A stretch of 49,979 bases of DNA from Polynucleobacter sp. (GTDB lineage Bacteria > Pseudomonadota > Gammaproteobacteria > Burkholderiales > Burkholderiaceae), in NCBI GenBank assembly GCA_030696845.1, contig JAUYRJ010000071.1, forward strand, positions 1-49,979, given 5' to 3'. The notes beneath the pieces are model-generated. The model did no database searches and had not been told where the DNA came from. It saw nothing but the letters and a program-made list of their open reading frames with translations. Of the stretch, positions 48,097-49,979 are shown one piece after another (the stretch's first letter is position 1; the number at the start of each line of letters is the position of its first letter). Made by a program: the position numbers and the translations under genes.

Positions 48097-49620
48097 TTGA
48101 GTTTTGAAGACATGTTTGCAGAGTCCGATGCGCTGGTGGCTTCGGTAGACCTAGGATCGAATAGCTTTCGAATGTTGATTGCGCGTGCGGTTAAAACCCA
48201 TTCCGGGACTCAATTGAGGGCGATTGACACCATGCGGGAGTCGGTTCGCCTTGCTGCCGGCTTAAACCATGAAAAGCTGCTGGGGTATGAGGCTTATGAG
48301 CGTGGATTATCGGCCATTGGGCGCTTTGGAGAGCGTTTAAGAGGGTTTGATCCCAATCGGATCAGGGCGGTGGCTACTAATACTCTGCGTGTCGCACGTA
48401 ATTCAGCCGAGTTTATTAAGGATGCGGAACGGGCTCTCGGTTTTCCGATTGAAGTTATAGCAGGGGTTGAGGAGGCGCGATTAATTTATATTGGCGCAGC
48501 TCACGAGGTCTCGCCAGTTCAAGGTAATCGCCTGGTAGTTGATATCGGGGGCGGCTCAACTGAATTTATCGTTGGCGAGGGCTACGAGCCTAAGTTAATG
48601 GAAAGCCTTTATATTGGCTGTGTTTCGCATAGCATGCGGTTTTTTCCCAAAGGGGAGATTGACGCCCATGCCTTTAAAGAGGCCGAACTTTCGGCTCGGC
48701 GTGAAATCCAAGTCATTGCAGAGCCGTTTATAAAACAGGGGTGGAAGCAGGTTATCGGATCCTCCGGGACGGCTAGAGCATTAGCGGATTTGGTCGCAGA
48801 GGCTAATTATGGCAACGCTCCAAAGGGTTTTATTACGAAATCGGCCCTTGTGCAGATGAAGCGTGATTTGCTGCAATGTAATCACATCAATCAGGTGCAA
48901 ATTCCGGGCTTAAAGGATGATCGCCGCGCAGTTTGGCCGGGTGGTCTTGCCATTATGTTGGCTGTTTTTGAAGAGCTAAATATCGAGTCGATGGAGGTGA
49001 CTGATGCCGCTCTTCGGGTCGGGGTTTTATATGATCTGTTAGGTCGATCACAGCATCATGATATGCGTTTTGTGACAGTAGAGCAGTTTATGGTTCGTTA
49101 TGCTGTGGACCGTCAACAGGCTCAGCGTGTTGGGAGTTTAGCCGCTGAATTTTTATCACAATTGCCTAGTGTCGATGCGGAGGCAAGATCAAATAATGTG
49201 ATGTTATTAGGTTGGGCTGCCAATCTACATGAGATCGGTTTATCGATTTCACATAACAGTTATCACAAGCATTCTGCTTATATTGCGGGCAATGCTGATA
49301 TGCCAGGTTTTTCTAAAAATGATCAACAGCGTCTAGCCACTTTATTGGTAGGCCATACTGGCAAGCTTGGTAAGCTTGCCAGTAATACTGATTTTTTAGA
49401 TTGGCGAATGCTTTTTTCATTGCGCCTAGCGCAATTACTCTGCCGTGGCAGAATAGACTCCCGCTTGCCTCAGGTTAATGTATTTGAAAAGGGACCTGGT
49501 TTTATTATTCAAATTTCAAAGGCGTGGATTGAAAACCATCCATTGACTGAATTTAGTCTGCGAAAAGAGGCGGCGGAGTGGGAGCGTATAGGCCGCCCCT
49601 ATGTACTTGACTTAATATAG
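48097..49620 (+). CDS. ppx: Exopolyphosphatase (Ppx/GppA family)
   Basis: Releases phosphate from polyphosphate ends, or hydrolyses pppGpp if it acts as GppA. The 507-residue protein has the actin-like phosphate loops ASVDLGSNSFRMLIA and VVDIGGGSTEFIVGEG, then GSSGTARALADL. A C-terminal HD-like helical domain has LHEIGLSISHNSYHKHSAYI. The start is taken as TTG at 48097, 10 bases after GGAG (48083-48086); the first ATG, at 48112, has no ribosome-binding site but would still keep the whole domain. Pairing with ppk1 and the Pho box favour a polyphosphate role. Confidence 0.93.
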   Translation: MSFEDMFAESDALVASVDLGSNSFRMLIARAVKTHSGTQLRAIDTMRESVRLAAGLNHEKLLGYEAYERGLSAIGRFGERLRGFDPNRIRAVATNTLRVARNSAEFIKDAERALGFPIEVIAGVEEARLIYIGAAHEVSPVQGNRLVVDIGGGSTEFIVGEGYEPKLMESLYIGCVSHSMRFFPKGEIDAHAFKEAELSARREIQVIAEPFIKQGWKQVIGSSGTARALADLVAEANYGNAPKGFITKSALVQMKRDLLQCNHINQVQIPGLKDDRRAVWPGGLAIMLAVFEELNIESMEVTDAALRVGVLYDLLGRSQHHDMRFVTVEQFMVRYAVDRQQAQRVGSLAAEFLSQLPSVDAEARSNNVMLLGWAANLHEIGLSISHNSYHKHSAYIAGNADMPGFSKNDQQRLATLLVGHTGKLGKLASNTDFLDWRMLFSLRLAQLLCRGRIDSRLPQVNVFEKGPGFIIQISKAWIENHPLTEFSLRKEAAEWERIGRPYVLDLI

Positions 49621-49629
49621 GTAATATTT

Positions 49630-49979
49630 TTATTGCTTGCCTAAAAAATGCTTGGCGTACCGCGGATTGATATCGGATAAACGCAGCATAGTTAAAAGAT
49701 CTGCTGTATTGAAATCCGGATCCCAGGCTGGTGCGCTACAAATCTTGGCACCCAGCTTAAGGTAGCCTTTAATTAAAGGCGGCGCCTCAACGTCCAATCC
49801 GCCGTTGAGTCGTGAGAGCGGTAGCGGCACTTTAGGAAATCCATGATTCTCAATAGGAGCGATTTGATCGCTATTCAGGCCGTTATATAAGCTGGCTGCA
49901 AAGTGCCCGCCATCCGACATTGGAATACTGGCGCAGCCCAACATAATCTCATATTCATTTTTGAGCATGTATTCCGCAA
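49630..49979 (-). CDS. OlsB/hemolysin-like GNAT acyltransferase, C-terminal part (5' end outside window)
   Basis: The frame stays open to the right edge of the window, so the gene begins outside; about 116 residues are seen. The segment LKGYLKLGAKICSAPAWDPDFNTADLLTML is characteristic of the family that includes ornithine lipid N-acyltransferase OlsB and proteins called hemolysin-like. SIPMSDGGHFAASLY precedes it. It converges with ppx, the two stops being 9 bases apart. With only the C-terminal part visible, a role in ornithine-lipid synthesis is likely but not certain. Confidence 0.8.
   Translation of the reverse strand, partial: AEYMLKNEYEIMLGCASIPMSDGGHFAASLYNGLNSDQIAPIENHGFPKVPLPLSRLNGGLDVEAPPLIKGYLKLGAKICSAPAWDPDFNTADLLTMLRLSDINPRYAKHFLGKQ

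Noticed and set aside
1..49979. Mobile elements, CRISPR arrays, tRNA or rRNA genes
   Set aside because: Reading through the gaps on both strands gave no transposase remnants, regularly spaced repeats, cloverleaf-like sequences or rRNA segments; gaps are short and mostly explained.

Overview
The window looks like a contiguous piece of a Burkholderiales chromosome. Polynucleobacter or a close relative is the best guess, from protein sequence character, moderate base composition and compact gene order; the genus is an inference. It is almost wholly coding. The longest gene-free stretch is 227 bases (27561-27787). I see no transposase, integrase, phage gene, CRISPR array, rRNA or tRNA.

Layout. 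(1) 1-9370: the 3' part of the respiratory complex I operon, nuoG (cut by the window edge), H, I, J, K, L, M, N, closed by a strong intrinsic terminator. (2) 9383-16737: a small metabolic and hydrolase block. It holds a NUDIX ADP-sugar pyrophosphatase, a DUF1178 protein, methylmalonate-semialdehyde dehydrogenase (mmsA, reverse), an old-yellow-enzyme reductase, an amidase (reverse), a SprT-like zinc protein and a tartrate/D-malate dehydrogenase. (3) 16815-25605: the widespread dnaQ / rnhA / yafS-like methyltransferase / gloB / mltD neighbourhood, with a two-gene RND efflux system sitting between rnhA and dnaQ. dnaQ overlaps the pump gene by 4 bases. (4) 25671-33354: prpE, carA-carB, greA and a DUF4149 membrane protein. 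(5) 33351-39096: yhbY (reverse, with a long basic tail) divergent from rlmE, then ftsH, folP and glmM, an order shared with E. coli. (6) 39150-49620: a complete phosphate regulon, pstS-pstC-pstA-pstB-phoU-phoB-phoR, followed by ppk1 (reverse) and ppx (forward). (7) 49630-end: the C-terminal part of an OlsB/hemolysin-like acyltransferase.

How it works together. Region 1 builds the proton-pumping membrane arm of NADH dehydrogenase. Region 6 is a phosphate-sensing and storage module: PstSCAB imports phosphate, PhoU and PhoR sense it, PhoB activates transcription, and Ppk1 and Ppx make and break polyphosphate. PhoB-box-like repeats with 11-base spacing are readable upstream of both pstS and ppx, each placed 10 bases before a plausible -10 element, so polyphosphate turnover appears wired into the same regulon.

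I did not find a clearly new system. The most interesting points are the efflux pump placed inside the replication-repair cluster with dnaQ coupled to it, the triple PhoB half-site array in the ppk1-ppx divergent region, the basic tail on YhbY, the head-to-head gloB/yafS starts 6 bases apart, an amidase with an altered nucleophile motif, and structured leaders before ftsH, carA and pstC.
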